Source of the DNA: an uncultured Clostridia bacterium
GTDB lineage: Bacteria; Bacillota; Clostridia; Christensenellales; Pumilibacteraceae
Length of the DNA stretch: 37,325 nt
Direction of reading: 5' to 3'
Assembly: GCA_934229275.1 (NCBI GenBank)
Contig: CAKQDN010000017.1
Location: 1 to 37,325 of the forward strand
Below are positions 15,576 to 23,591 of this stretch, in pieces (within the stretch, counting starts at the first letter, position 1; every line of letters begins with the position of its first letter). The translations under genes were made by a program, and so were the position numbers. The notes under the pieces are model-generated. The model had not been told where the DNA came from. It saw only the letters and a program-made list of their open reading frames with translations, and made no database searches.

Positions 15576-15887
15576 ATGCAAAAAGATTTGACTATCGGCG
15601 TGTTGAACGAAATTTACGGAAAATTTCTTACCGCGCGTCAAAGCGAAATCGTTTCGCAATACTTCGACTTTGATCTGTCCTTGCAGGAAATATCCGAAAA
15701 TCTCGGAATATCCCGTCAGGCCGTTCTCGACACGGTCAAGAAAAGCAGCGAGCAACTTTATCGCTTTGAAAAAGAATTGGAAGTGTTTGCAACTCGCAGT
15801 TCTGTCGAAAAAGCGATCGAGTTTCTTGAAAACGGCGACGACGTAAGCGCAATGCGTACGCTTAAAAACATTATCGATAAGGAGTAG
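15576..15887 (+). CDS. ylxM: YlxM-family helix-turn-helix protein, SRP-associated
   Basis: This 103-residue protein has the YlxM/p13 signature: an N-terminal half similar to sigma-70 region 4 with LTARQSEIVSQYF and a helix-turn-helix SLQEISENLGISRQAVLDTV at about 35-55. Members are encoded just before ffh and in streptococci modulate SRP GTPase activity. The frame stays open upstream to 15474, but that stretch crosses the promoter and palindrome. The ATG at 15576, with GAGG just upstream, gives a protein of family length. It lies two bases before ffh. Since it carries a DNA-binding-type fold, it could in principle read the palindrome at its own promoter; this is speculation. Confidence 0.92.
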   Translation: MQKDLTIGVLNEIYGKFLTARQSEIVSQYFDFDLSLQEISENLGISRQAVLDTVKKSSEQLYRFEKELEVFATRSSVEKAIEFLENGDDVSAMRTLKNIIDKE

Positions 15888-15889
15888 AC

Positions 15890-17206
15890 ATGGCTTTATT
15901 CGGCAATCTTTCCGAAAAACTGAATAACATTTTCGGCAAACTGCGTTCGAAAGGTCGCTTGTCCGAACAGGATATAAAGCAGGCTATGCGCGAAATACGC
16001 GTGGCTCTTTTGGAAGCGGACGTGAATTTCGGCGTTGTCAAGCAGTTTATCGCGTCGGTAAGCGAAAAGGCGGTGGGCGAAGACATTATGAAAAGTCTTA
16101 CTCCCGGTCAGCAGGTCGTAAAAATAGTAAACGACGAGTTGATTTCGCTTATGGGTAGCACGAACGCTAAACTCGAAGTCAGCCCCAAACCTCCGACTGT
16201 TATAATGATGTGCGGTCTGCAGGGTGCCGGTAAAACGACTATGTGCGGCAAACTTGCGTTAAACCTTATAAAGCAAGGCAAAAAGCCGCTGTTGTGCGCG
16301 TGTGACATCTATCGTCCCGCTGCAATAAACCAACTTAAAATAGTGGGAAGAAGCGTGGGTGCCGAAGTGTTCGAAAAAGGCACACAGTCGCCTGTAAAAA
16401 CGGCGAAACAGGCAATCGAATACGCCGAAAGCAAAGGACTTAACACCGTAATAATCGATACGGCTGGCAGACTTCATATCGACGAAGAACTGATGAACGA
16501 GTTGATAGAAGTGAAAAAAGCCGTGCAGCCGACCGAAATACTCCTCGTCGTTGACGCGATGACCGGTCAGGATGCCGTAAACGTCGCTAAGTCTTTCGAC
16601 GAGCAACTCGATATTTCGGGCGTTATTTTAACTAAACTCGACGGCGACACGAGAGGCGGTGCGGCGCTTTCCATTCGCGCGGTAACCGGCAAACCGATCA
16701 AGTTCTGCGGCGTCGGCGAAAAAATGAGCGATCTCGAACCGTTCTATCCCGACCGTATGGCGTCGAGAATACTCGGTATGGGCGACGTTCTCACTCTCAT
16801 CGAAAAAGCGCAGGCAGCCGTTTCCGAAGAGCAACTCAAAGACATGGAAAAGCGCATGCTGCAAGCCAAGTTCACGCTCGACGACTTCCTCGTTCAGTTC
16901 GAAAGCATCAAAAAGATGGGCGGAGTTAAAGATATAATCGGAATGATGCCCGGCATGACCGGAATGAAAATTAAGGACGGCGACATCAACGAGAAACTCA
17001 TCGATACTTACAAGGCAATCATATGCTCCATGACCAAAAAAGAGCGCGACAATCCCGACATCATCAAATCGTCGCGAAGAAAGCGTATCGCAGCCGGCAG
17101 CGGAACGAGTATTCAGCGAGTCAATCAACTTTTGAAACAGTACGAGCAGGCTAAAACAATGATGAAGTCGATGAAAAACAACAAAAAATTCAGAATGCCT
17201 TTCTGA
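15890..17206 (+). CDS. ffh: Signal recognition particle protein Ffh
   Basis: This 438-residue protein binds 4.5S/6S RNA and signal sequences and delivers nascent membrane and secreted proteins to FtsY. N domain at about 1-95; G domain with GLQGAGKTT (109-117), DTAGR and TKLDGDTRGGAAL; methionine-rich M domain from about 300 with GMMPGMTGM and the RNA-binding helix-turn-helix RRKRIAAGSGTSIQRVNQL. Length is normal. GGAG before the ATG overlaps the end of ylxM, indicating coupling. rpsP follows after 53 bases without a clear terminator. Confidence 0.98.
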   Translation: MALFGNLSEKLNNIFGKLRSKGRLSEQDIKQAMREIRVALLEADVNFGVVKQFIASVSEKAVGEDIMKSLTPGQQVVKIVNDELISLMGSTNAKLEVSPKPPTVIMMCGLQGAGKTTMCGKLALNLIKQGKKPLLCACDIYRPAAINQLKIVGRSVGAEVFEKGTQSPVKTAKQAIEYAESKGLNTVIIDTAGRLHIDEELMNELIEVKKAVQPTEILLVVDAMTGQDAVNVAKSFDEQLDISGVILTKLDGDTRGGAALSIRAVTGKPIKFCGVGEKMSDLEPFYPDRMASRILGMGDVLTLIEKAQAAVSEEQLKDMEKRMLQAKFTLDDFLVQFESIKKMGGVKDIIGMMPGMTGMKIKDGDINEKLIDTYKAIICSMTKKERDNPDIIKSSRRKRIAAGSGTSIQRVNQLLKQYEQAKTMMKSMKNNKKFRMPF

Positions 17207-17259
17207 AATCAAACAGTCTAAAATTTGTGGAAACACTTTAAATACAGGAGAATAAAAAA

Positions 17260-17553
17260 ATGGCAGTTAAAATGAGATTGACCCGTATGGGCGACAAGAA
17301 GAACCCGATGTACCGCGTTATCGTTGCAGATTCGCGCGCACCCCGTGACGGCAAATTCGTCGACATAATCGGAACCTATCATCCCCAGGATCACGAAAAC
17401 GAAGTAAAACTCGACGTCGAAAAGGCTAAAACCTGGATCGCAAACGGCGCACAGCCCACCGATACCGTAAGAGGTTTGCTCGTTAAGGCAGGCGTGCTCG
17501 AAGCAAAGCCCATGCCCGCAAAAACCAACGCTAAGAAAAAGAAGAGCGAGTAA
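17260..17553 (+). CDS. rpsP: 30S ribosomal protein S16
   Basis: The 97-residue protein begins MAVKMRLTRMGDKKNPMYRV and continues IVVADSRAPRDGKFVDIIGTY-like sequence, the S16 signature. S16 binds 16S rRNA early in 30S assembly. The C-terminal tail is rich in lysine and alanine. An AGGAG site precedes the ATG. It opens the conserved rpsP-khpA-rimM-trmD cluster. Confidence 0.98.
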   Translation: MAVKMRLTRMGDKKNPMYRVIVADSRAPRDGKFVDIIGTYHPQDHENEVKLDVEKAKTWIANGAQPTDTVRGLLVKAGVLEAKPMPAKTNAKKKKSE

Positions 17554-17563
17554 GAGGTAACGT

Positions 17564-17788
17564 ATGACTGAACTCGTAACTTTCATGGTGAAAAGCCTTG
17601 TCGATAAAAAGGACGCCGTTGAAGTTACTCTTGCCGACGACGGCGTTATCAACGTAAAAGTGGATAAGGACGATATCGGTAAAGTAATCGGAAAGGACGG
17701 ACGTATCGCAAAGGCTATCCGCACCATCGTCAAAGCGGTTGCAAACAAGCAGCAGGCTAAATATTCGGTGGTTATACTGGAAGAATAA
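17564..17788 (+). CDS. khpA: KH-domain RNA-binding protein KhpA (YlqC)
   Basis: This 74-residue protein is a single KH domain with the nucleic-acid binding loop GKDG at 43-46 inside VIGKDGRIAKAIRTIV. KhpA forms dimers with KhpB (Jag) in Firmicutes and influences RNA stability and cell elongation. The gene lies between rpsP and rimM as in most Firmicutes, with a GAGG site, and its stop shares a base with the rimM ATG (TAATG), so the two are coupled. Confidence 0.94.
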   Translation: MTELVTFMVKSLVDKKDAVEVTLADDGVINVKVDKDDIGKVIGKDGRIAKAIRTIVKAVANKQQAKYSVVILEE

Positions 17789-18294
17789 TGAATGATAATA
17801 TAATAATCGGTCGGGTAATCAAGCCGGTCGGAATCAAGGGTGAAATCAAAGTAACCCCGATAACCAACGATATGCTGCGGTATAAGAAACTCAAAACCGT
17901 TTATATTTCGGGCATACCTTATCAAATTCTGTCGTGCAGGTTTGATAAGGCGTTTGTCTTTTTAAAACTAAACGGAGTTTCTACTCGCGACGACGCCGAG
18001 AAACTGATAGGCGATTACCTCGAAATAGACAGAGTCAATGCGTTGGTCCCCGAAAACGGCTATCTGATTGCCGATATCGAGGGGTGCAAGATGTTTTTAA
18101 CCGACGGCGAAGAGATCGGCGTGATAACAGACGTTGCTCAATACGGTGCTGCGGATGTTTTTACGATCGAAGGCAACGGCAAAATATGTCGCTGCCCGTT
18201 TCTGAATAAAGTCATCGTTAAAATCGACGTTGACAGCAAAATCGTGATTGCCGATAAAAAAGAATTTGCGGCGGTGTGCGTTTATGAGGATTGA
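17788..18294 (+). CDS. rimM: Ribosome maturation factor RimM
   Basis: This 168-residue protein has the RimM start IIGRVIKPVGIKGEIKVTP, an N-terminal beta-barrel and a C-terminal PRC-barrel (about 95-165, with DGEEIGVITDV and a PFL-region). RimM helps assemble the 30S head with S19. It begins in the last base of khpA and overlaps trmD by 11 bases, so the three are tightly coupled. Confidence 0.95.
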   Translation: MNDNIIIGRVIKPVGIKGEIKVTPITNDMLRYKKLKTVYISGIPYQILSCRFDKAFVFLKLNGVSTRDDAEKLIGDYLEIDRVNALVPENGYLIADIEGCKMFLTDGEEIGVITDVAQYGAADVFTIEGNGKICRCPFLNKVIVKIDVDSKIVIADKKEFAAVCVYED

Positions 18295-18961
18295 CATTTT
18301 AACGCTTTTCCCCGAAATGTTTGCGCCTTTGAACGAAAGTATTCTCAAAAGAGCGCAGGATAAGGGCGTTTTGCAGATTAATACTGTGTATATCAGGGAT
18401 TATTCTCTCGATAAGCACTTAAAGTGCGACGACGCTCCGTTCGGCGGCGGTGCCGGCATGGTAATGACTCCGCAACCGATTTGCGATTGTATCAACAGCG
18501 TAGATCCCGAGCGAAAGGCTCATAGAATTTATATGTCGCCCAGAGGTAAACTTCTCACCGTTCCGCGCGCACGCGAATATGCTCAAAAGTACGATTGGCT
18601 GCTGATTCTCTGCGGTCACTACGAAGGAATCGATCAGCGAATTATCGATTTATGCATTGACGAGGAAATGTCGATTGGTGATTTTGTGCTTACCGGAGGA
18701 GAACTGCCGGCAATGGTGCTTTGCGACGTCGTGTCGCGTTTTGTTCCCGGAGTACTCGGCTGCGACGCGTCCAGCGAGGACGAGAGTTTTTCCGACGGAC
18801 TGCTCGAATATCCGCAATATACTCGTCCGCAAACGTACGAAGGATTATCGGTGCCGGAAGTGCTGCTTTCGGGGCATCACGAAAATATCGAAAAGTGGCG
18901 CCGCGAGCAATCGCTTAAAATCACGAAGCAAAATCGCCCCGATCTATTGGAGAAAAAGTAA
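18284..18961 (+). CDS. trmD: tRNA (guanine37-N1)-methyltransferase TrmD
   Basis: This 225-residue SPOUT-knot enzyme methylates G37 of tRNAs that read CNN and some other codons and so prevents frameshifting. The start MRIDILTLFPEMF, GGGAGMVMTPQP, LCGHYEGIDQRI and the knot region SIGDFVLTGGELPAM are diagnostic. The ATG at 18284 is chosen over an upstream in-frame ATG at 18248 because the family begins at this MRIDI. It overlaps rimM by 11 bases and shares one base with rbgA. In most relatives rplS follows trmD; here rbgA does, and rplS lies 18 kb away. Confidence 0.97.
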   Translation: MRIDILTLFPEMFAPLNESILKRAQDKGVLQINTVYIRDYSLDKHLKCDDAPFGGGAGMVMTPQPICDCINSVDPERKAHRIYMSPRGKLLTVPRAREYAQKYDWLLILCGHYEGIDQRIIDLCIDEEMSIGDFVLTGGELPAMVLCDVVSRFVPGVLGCDASSEDESFSDGLLEYPQYTRPQTYEGLSVPEVLLSGHHENIEKWRREQSLKITKQNRPDLLEKK

Positions 18962-19809
18962 TGAATATTCATTGGTTTCCCGGGCATATGACAAAATCGC
19001 TCCGAATGATGGACGAAAATATCGGTCTTATGGACGCACTTATTTATATTCTCGACGCCCGTGCTCCGCTTGCATGCGTGAACCCGGTTTTTTCGAAATA
19101 TACCGATAAATTGCCCGTTATTTACGTTCTGAATAAAAGCGATTTGGCTAATTCCGAGCAAACCGAAAAGTGGAAAAAGTATTTCACTTCCGATAAAAGC
19201 GCGGCCGTATGTCTTAATAGCACGCAAAACGGCAGCAGCAAGGCTATTTTCGCAATAGCGAAAGATATGTGCAAGGCGGTCATCGATAAAAAAGCGGCGA
19301 AAGGTGTTCGCGCAGTGCTTCGTTGCATGGTTATCGGCGTACCGAATTGCGGCAAATCTACGTTTATCAATAATCTGTGCGGAAAAAGCAAGGCAATTGC
19401 CGGCAACAAAGCAGGCGTTACTCGCGGAAAACAATGGGTACGAGCAAGCGAATACTTCGAAGTGCTCGACACTCCCGGAACGCTTTATCCTAAATTCGAA
19501 AATCAGACTTTTGCACGCCATCTTGCTTACATCGGCAGCATAAAAGACGAAATTGTCGACACTAACGAACTTGCGCTTGAGTTTATCGGTGAAATGACGC
19601 AAAAATTTCCGGGCTATCTTTCCGGTAGATACGGAATAGAGGAATCGGGTGACAGTGTTCAGGCGCTATGTGATATTGCGCTTAAACGCGGATTGGTTAA
19701 ACGCGGCGGAATTGCCGATGAGGATCGTGCATCGATCGCGATCATAGACGATTTCAGAAAAGGCAGAATCGGAAAAATTACGTTGGAGGAATGCCATGAA
19801 AACGATTGA
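18961..19809 (+). CDS. rbgA: Ribosome biogenesis GTPase RbgA (YlqF)
   Basis: This 282-residue circularly permuted GTPase is needed for late assembly of the 50S subunit in Firmicutes. G motifs in permuted order are NKSDL (58-62), GVPNCGKST (126-134) and DTPG (170-173), preceded by the start NIHWFPGHMTKSLR typical of YlqF. A C-terminal ANTAR-like RNA-binding region covers about 190-282. It shares one base with trmD and overlaps rnhB by 14 bases. With rsgA in the same window it gives one assembly GTPase for each ribosomal subunit. Confidence 0.96.
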   Translation: MNIHWFPGHMTKSLRMMDENIGLMDALIYILDARAPLACVNPVFSKYTDKLPVIYVLNKSDLANSEQTEKWKKYFTSDKSAAVCLNSTQNGSSKAIFAIAKDMCKAVIDKKAAKGVRAVLRCMVIGVPNCGKSTFINNLCGKSKAIAGNKAGVTRGKQWVRASEYFEVLDTPGTLYPKFENQTFARHLAYIGSIKDEIVDTNELALEFIGEMTQKFPGYLSGRYGIEESGDSVQALCDIALKRGLVKRGGIADEDRASIAIIDDFRKGRIGKITLEECHEND

Positions 19810-20389
19810 CTTGTTTGAGTACGATAAAAGTCTGGGCGTAAATTTGCTCGGCGGAATCGACGAAGCCGGAAGAGGACCGCTGTGTGGCCCGGTTGTGTGC
19901 GCTTGCTGCGTTATGCCTTACGACGAGATGATAGACGGCATAAACGACAGCAAAAAGGTATCGGAAAAGAAAAGAGAAGAACTGTTCGAAGTAATTAAAA
20001 GTAAGGCGATTGCTTATTCCGTTTCGGTCGTTTCACCCGAGGAGATAGACCGTATCAATATTCTTAACGCAACGAAAAAAGGAATGTCGGAATGCGTGGG
20101 AAATATAGCGGTTAAACCCGAACTTGTTCTTATCGATGCCGTAAAACTCGATATTCCGATCGCGACAAAACCGATAATCAAAGGGGATGCCACCAGTTAC
20201 TGTATTGCCGCGGCTTCTATTCTTGCAAAAGTCACGAGGGACAGAATTATGCGCAAGTACGATAAAATGTATCCCGAATTCGGTTTTGCGAAAAATAAAG
20301 GATACGGAACCAAACAACATATCGAGGCGATAAAAAAGTACGGATTATGCGAAATTCATCGCCGTACTTTCGTTAAAAATTTCATATGA
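19796..20389 (+). CDS. rnhB: Ribonuclease HII
   Basis: This 197-residue enzyme removes ribonucleotides from DNA and cuts RNA in RNA-DNA hybrids. GGIDEAGRGPLCGPVV (19-34) contains the first catalytic D22 and E23; DSKKVSEKKRE and LIDAVKLD supply further family motifs. It lacks the extra N-terminal domain found in B. subtilis RnhB but is complete for the bacterial core. It overlaps both neighbours (14 bases with rbgA, 4 with yraN), and the rbgA-rnhB pair is conserved in Firmicutes. Confidence 0.97.
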   Translation: MKTIDLFEYDKSLGVNLLGGIDEAGRGPLCGPVVCACCVMPYDEMIDGINDSKKVSEKKREELFEVIKSKAIAYSVSVVSPEEIDRINILNATKKGMSECVGNIAVKPELVLIDAVKLDIPIATKPIIKGDATSYCIAAASILAKVTRDRIMRKYDKMYPEFGFAKNKGYGTKQHIEAIKKYGLCEIHRRTFVKNFI

Positions 20390-20751
20390 TTAACAATAAA
20401 ATCAAAGGTTATTGCGGCGAGCAGATTGCAGCCGATTATCTTAAAGAGCACGGGTATATCATTCTCGAAAGAAATTATACGACGTCGGTTGGCGAAATAG
20501 ACATTATTGCCGCCGGAGAAGGCTATCTTGTGTTTGTCGAAGTGAAGGAAAGACTCAACGAAAACTACGGCAATCCTGCCGAGGCTGTCGTACCCTATAA
20601 ACAACGTAAGATATGTCAGGTTGCTAGCCAATACATAAGAAAATATCGCAAATTCGACGCAAGCGTGCGCTTCGATATCGTCGAAGTATATCTCGAAGAA
20701 CGTCGCGTAAATCACATTACCAATGCGTTCGACAGTTATTTGAGATATTAA
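20386..20751 (+). CDS. yraN: UPF0102 (YraN) family putative endonuclease-like protein
   Basis: This 121-residue protein has the YraN pattern KGYCGEQIAADYLKEHGY--LERNY and VGEIDIIA--EGYLVFVEVKER. The spaced E, D and ExK residues match the PD-(D/E)xK nuclease fold, but no activity is established for the family that I know of. The gene overlaps rnhB by four bases (ATGA), a common pairing, and is the last gene before a palindromic repeat that may end the transcript. Confidence 0.92.
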   Translation: MINNKIKGYCGEQIAADYLKEHGYIILERNYTTSVGEIDIIAAGEGYLVFVEVKERLNENYGNPAEAVVPYKQRKICQVASQYIRKYRKFDASVRFDIVEVYLEERRVNHITNAFDSYLRY

Positions 20752-20794
20752 AAATATCTCATTTTCTGTTATTTTAAGCAAAAATACCTATTTT

Positions 20795-20820
20795 CAAGTA
20801 CTATGTGTGACATAGTACTT
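20795..20820. repeat. Palindromic intergenic repeat, copy 1 (possible terminator or operator)
   Basis: AAGTACTATGT (20796-20806) and ACATAGTACTT (20810-20820) form a perfect 11-bp inverted repeat around GTG. The 26-base element differs from the copy at 31224-31249 at only two places. Here T-rich sequence follows (TTTATTTTTATTTT counting from 20819), so it could terminate yraN; the second copy has no T-tract, which argues for another role as well. Confidence 0.7.
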
Positions 20821-20875
20821 TATTTTTATTTTCCGATTTCGAAAGTAATTTGAATTCCAAGCATATAGATAGAAA

Positions 20876-21859
20876 ATGAATATGCAGATCGATTTATCAA
20901 GGCTTAAAAGTAATGCCGATGTAATTAAAAAAGCGACCGGGCGCAAACTTATTTCTGTCGTAAAAGCAGATGCATACGGTCACGGCGCAATTGAATGCGC
21001 CGGGGCGCTCGAGCCTTATTCGGACGCTTTTGCGGTTGCTACGATTCGAGAGGCTCTTGAATTATCTCCGGTTGTCGATAAGGACGTAATCGTTCTTTCT
21101 CAAGCGTATGACGGAATGGATTACGCCCGTAATATAGTATTTGCCGCGTATGACGAAAACGGACTTAATTTGCTTAAAAAATCAGGCAGACGCTATATGA
21201 TCAAAATCGACACGGGTATGAACAGACTGGGATTTTCTTGTAGGCAGTTTTCGGATTTAGCCCGTCAAATCGACTATAAAAACGTATGCGGTGTGTTTAC
21301 ACACATTTTCGATTGTTCGGCAATGCAAACGCAAGTCGAAAAGTTTTGTGCTCTTACGGATTCTCTTCCGGTTGAACGACACGTTTACGCTTCGTGCCTG
21401 ACTTCGGCAAACGGGAACTGCTTCGATTATGTTCGCCCGGGACTACTGTTGTACGGATACGGAGCCGAATACGTTAAACCCGTTATGTCCGTTTACGCAA
21501 AAGTTTTGCAGGTTCGAAAAATATCGAAAGGGGAGAACGTCGGGTACGGAATATGTCGCGTCGGGCACGACTGCATAATAGCGACGCTCGATATAGGCTA
21601 TGCCGACGGGTTCAGACGGAAACGAGAAGGTGAAGATCGAACTGTGATTATCGGCGGAAAAAAACGCAAAATCGTCGGACAGATCTGTATGGATATGTGT
21701 ATGGTCGAAGTCGATGAAAGCGTTCGTTCGGGCGATAACGCGCTTATTCTCGGCGACGCGCTCGATGCGAAAGTATTGGCTTGCGAGTGGGGAACAACCG
21801 AGTATGAAGTTCTGACGTCGCTCGGGAAAAGCAGAGCGGAGAGAAAATATGTAAATTAG
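20876..21859 (+). CDS. alr: Alanine racemase, compact form
   Basis: This 327-residue PLP enzyme makes D-alanine for peptidoglycan. SVVKADAYGHG holds the PLP lysine K30; KIDTGMNRLGF follows in the barrel; VGYG supplies the catalytic tyrosine Y224; DIGYADGFRR and CMDMCMVEVD are also conserved. Usual alanine racemases are 370-390 residues with these two residues about 226 apart (K39 and Y265 in Geobacillus); here they are 194 apart and the N terminus is short, so several barrel loops are trimmed. All key residues remain, so it is probably active. No strong ribosome site is seen; ATGs at 20876 and 20882 are both possible starts. Confidence 0.9.
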   Translation: MNMQIDLSRLKSNADVIKKATGRKLISVVKADAYGHGAIECAGALEPYSDAFAVATIREALELSPVVDKDVIVLSQAYDGMDYARNIVFAAYDENGLNLLKKSGRRYMIKIDTGMNRLGFSCRQFSDLARQIDYKNVCGVFTHIFDCSAMQTQVEKFCALTDSLPVERHVYASCLTSANGNCFDYVRPGLLLYGYGAEYVKPVMSVYAKVLQVRKISKGENVGYGICRVGHDCIIATLDIGYADGFRRKREGEDRTVIIGGKKRKIVGQICMDMCMVEVDESVRSGDNALILGDALDAKVLACEWGTTEYEVLTSLGKSRAERKYVN

Positions 21860-21888
21860 TTGCTTTTTCGGGCGCGCTATGTTATAAT
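21860..21888 (+). promoter_or_regulatory. Sigma-A promoter for membrane protein-rsmD-coaD
   Basis: TTGCTT (21860-21865) starts directly after the alr stop; 17 bases later comes TATAAT (21883-21888) with an extended TGT. The start would be near 21895, giving a leader of about 15 bases. Confidence 0.82.
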
Positions 21889-21909
21889 TAACGCATAGGA
21901 GCGTTGATT

Positions 21910-22566
21910 ATGAGCAAAAAAAGCATTCACAGGTCGGATTTTTCGGAGGCAATCGTCAATTCTTTGATGATGTTTCTGTTCATGATCGTATTTTCGATGA
22001 TCGGATTTATTTTCGTGTTTACCGATCTTGGTGCTTGGGTAGACCTTCTGATTGGTGTTGCTTTTCTCGTTCCGCTGTCTTACGTCTATTTTTACACGGG
22101 GAAACAGGAAGGATTGCGTGAATTCAAACGACTTAACGGCGTTTCGGTTGAAGACGCAAAGCGCGGAGGAGTACGCGTTCCGAACGTGTTTAAAGGACTT
22201 ATATACGTTGTTCCTTTTATTGCGATTACGCTGCTTTTTGCCGCTTTATGCTGGATTCTGGACGTGCAATGGCTGAAAGTCGCTGCGTTTATAATTTTTA
22301 TGCCGGCGACCATGATCGGCAAGACGTTCGGATTGGTTACTTTTCCGCATACCGAATACGAGACTGACGACGCAGGAAAAGTCGTTGCGACGAATGTGGT
22401 CGGAGAAACGCTCGGAAGTAACGTTTTTATAGTTCTTGCCGTGTTCGCCGTCGTCGCAAGCCTGGTGTTCTGGCTTTCGTATATATTGCAAATAAGAAAA
22501 AGTCGCGACAGTTTCAACTCGTTTATGTCGGAAATAATAGAAAACGATAAGATGAGAAACAAATGA
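21910..22566 (+). CDS. Uncharacterised membrane protein with five predicted helices
   Basis: I do not recognise this 218-residue protein. It has a short basic N terminus (MSKKSIHRSDF), hydrophobic helices at about 17-38, 42-63, 95-117, 121-143 and 171-193, a charged loop at 64-94, a second polar loop at 144-170 and a charged cytoplasmic-type tail. It has no signal peptide, cysteine pair or catalytic motif that I can see. The ATG at 21910 has AGGAG nine bases upstream; a TTG at 21904 is too close to that site. A good promoter lies directly upstream, and the stop overlaps the rsmD ATG by four bases, so it leads an operon with rsmD and coaD. Base use is like its neighbours. Confidence 0.85.
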   Translation: MSKKSIHRSDFSEAIVNSLMMFLFMIVFSMIGFIFVFTDLGAWVDLLIGVAFLVPLSYVYFYTGKQEGLREFKRLNGVSVEDAKRGGVRVPNVFKGLIYVVPFIAITLLFAALCWILDVQWLKVAAFIIFMPATMIGKTFGLVTFPHTEYETDDAGKVVATNVVGETLGSNVFIVLAVFAVVASLVFWLSYILQIRKSRDSFNSFMSEIIENDKMRNK

Positions 22567-23117
22567 GAGTAATCAGCGGAAAATATCGCGGAGCAAAACT
22601 GTATTCGCCGCTCGACGACAGAGTTCGTCCGACGACGGACAGAATAAAAGAAAGCGTGTTCAACATATTGTCGAACCGTATTAAGTTTTACGACGCCAAG
22701 GCTCTTGATCTGTTTTCGGGAAGCGGAGCGCTCGGTGTGGAAATGTTAAGCAGAGGCGCCGGGTATGTCGCATTCGTGGATCACGACCGCGACAGCATAA
22801 AACTTACGCAGGCAAACCTCGAAAAAATTAAAGCGCCGAAGGAGTCGTATGGCATTTTTCCCGTCGAATACGACTTTGCGCTTAAAAAACTCGCAGGCGC
22901 CGGAATGGACGTGATTTTCGTCGATCCGCCGTATGCGCTTAAAATCGAAAGCCGCGTGCTCGATCTTATTTGCGAATATGACGTTCTGGCGGAAAACGGC
23001 ATTGTGGTAGTCGAACACGACTGTAAAAACGTCGTGGAAAACGATAAATTCGATTGCGATTGCAGAAAAATGGGTAATACGTCGGTCAGTTTCATGACGA
23101 GGAAGGTTCAAAAATGA
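22563..23117 (+). CDS. rsmD: 16S rRNA (guanine966-N2)-methyltransferase RsmD
   Basis: This 184-residue SAM enzyme begins MRVISGKYRGAKLYSP, has the block RPTTDRIKESVFNIL, motif I ALDLFSGSGALGVEMLSRGA and the catalytic FVDPPYAL. RsmD methylates G966 of 16S rRNA in the 30S head. Length is typical. It overlaps its two neighbours by four bases each (ATGA), and the rsmD-coaD pair is widely conserved. Confidence 0.95.
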   Translation: MRVISGKYRGAKLYSPLDDRVRPTTDRIKESVFNILSNRIKFYDAKALDLFSGSGALGVEMLSRGAGYVAFVDHDRDSIKLTQANLEKIKAPKESYGIFPVEYDFALKKLAGAGMDVIFVDPPYALKIESRVLDLICEYDVLAENGIVVVEHDCKNVVENDKFDCDCRKMGNTSVSFMTRKVQK

Positions 23118-23587
23118 AAGTTGCTGTTTTTGCGGGTACGTTCGATCCGTTTACCTTAGGACATCTCGAAATAGCGGAAAAGGCAGCCGGCTTGTTTGAC
23201 GGAGTCGTGATTGCGATTGCCGAAAAGAGCAAAAGCGGAGTGTCTGCCGATAAAAGGGCGAAGATCGCGGCTTTGTCGGTTTCCGGTATTGCGAGTGCAA
23301 AAGTAGAAGTTTTTAACGGATTTTTAACCGATTATATGAAAAAAAACGGCTATACCGTTCTTGTCAGAGGAATAAGAAATGCCGCCGATCTTGAATACGA
23401 AAAGACGCTTAAAACGGTGTACGGGGATATGTATCCGGGAATTTCCGTGGTTTATATTTTAACCTCGCCGCAGAAAGAACACGTTTCCTCTTCGCTCGTG
23501 CGCGAAATACTGTCATTAAACGGCGATGCGAGCGCATATATTAGCGATAAGGCGACAGCCGAAATTTTATCGGAGTATAAAGCGTAA
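23114..23587 (+). CDS. coaD: Pantetheine-phosphate adenylyltransferase (CoaD)
   Basis: This 157-residue nucleotidyltransferase makes dephospho-CoA from 4'-phosphopantetheine and ATP. VFAGTFDPFTLGHLEI carries the TxGH nucleotide-binding motif (14-17); LVRGIRNAADLEYEK and the ending SSSLVREI (ISxT/S-SR-type) are family marks. It overlaps rsmD by four bases and is followed four bases later by a TTG-started coiled-coil gene. Confidence 0.97.
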   Translation: MKVAVFAGTFDPFTLGHLEIAEKAAGLFDGVVIAIAEKSKSGVSADKRAKIAALSVSGIASAKVEVFNGFLTDYMKKNGYTVLVRGIRNAADLEYEKTLKTVYGDMYPGISVVYILTSPQKEHVSSSLVREILSLNGDASAYISDKATAEILSEYKA

Positions 23588-23591
23588 TAAA

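Noticed and set aside
23526..23591. ATG at 23526 as the start of the coiled-coil gene
   Set aside because: It is inside coaD with no ribosome site, and the 22 extra residues look like coaD read in another frame. The TTG at 23592 fits the family start.
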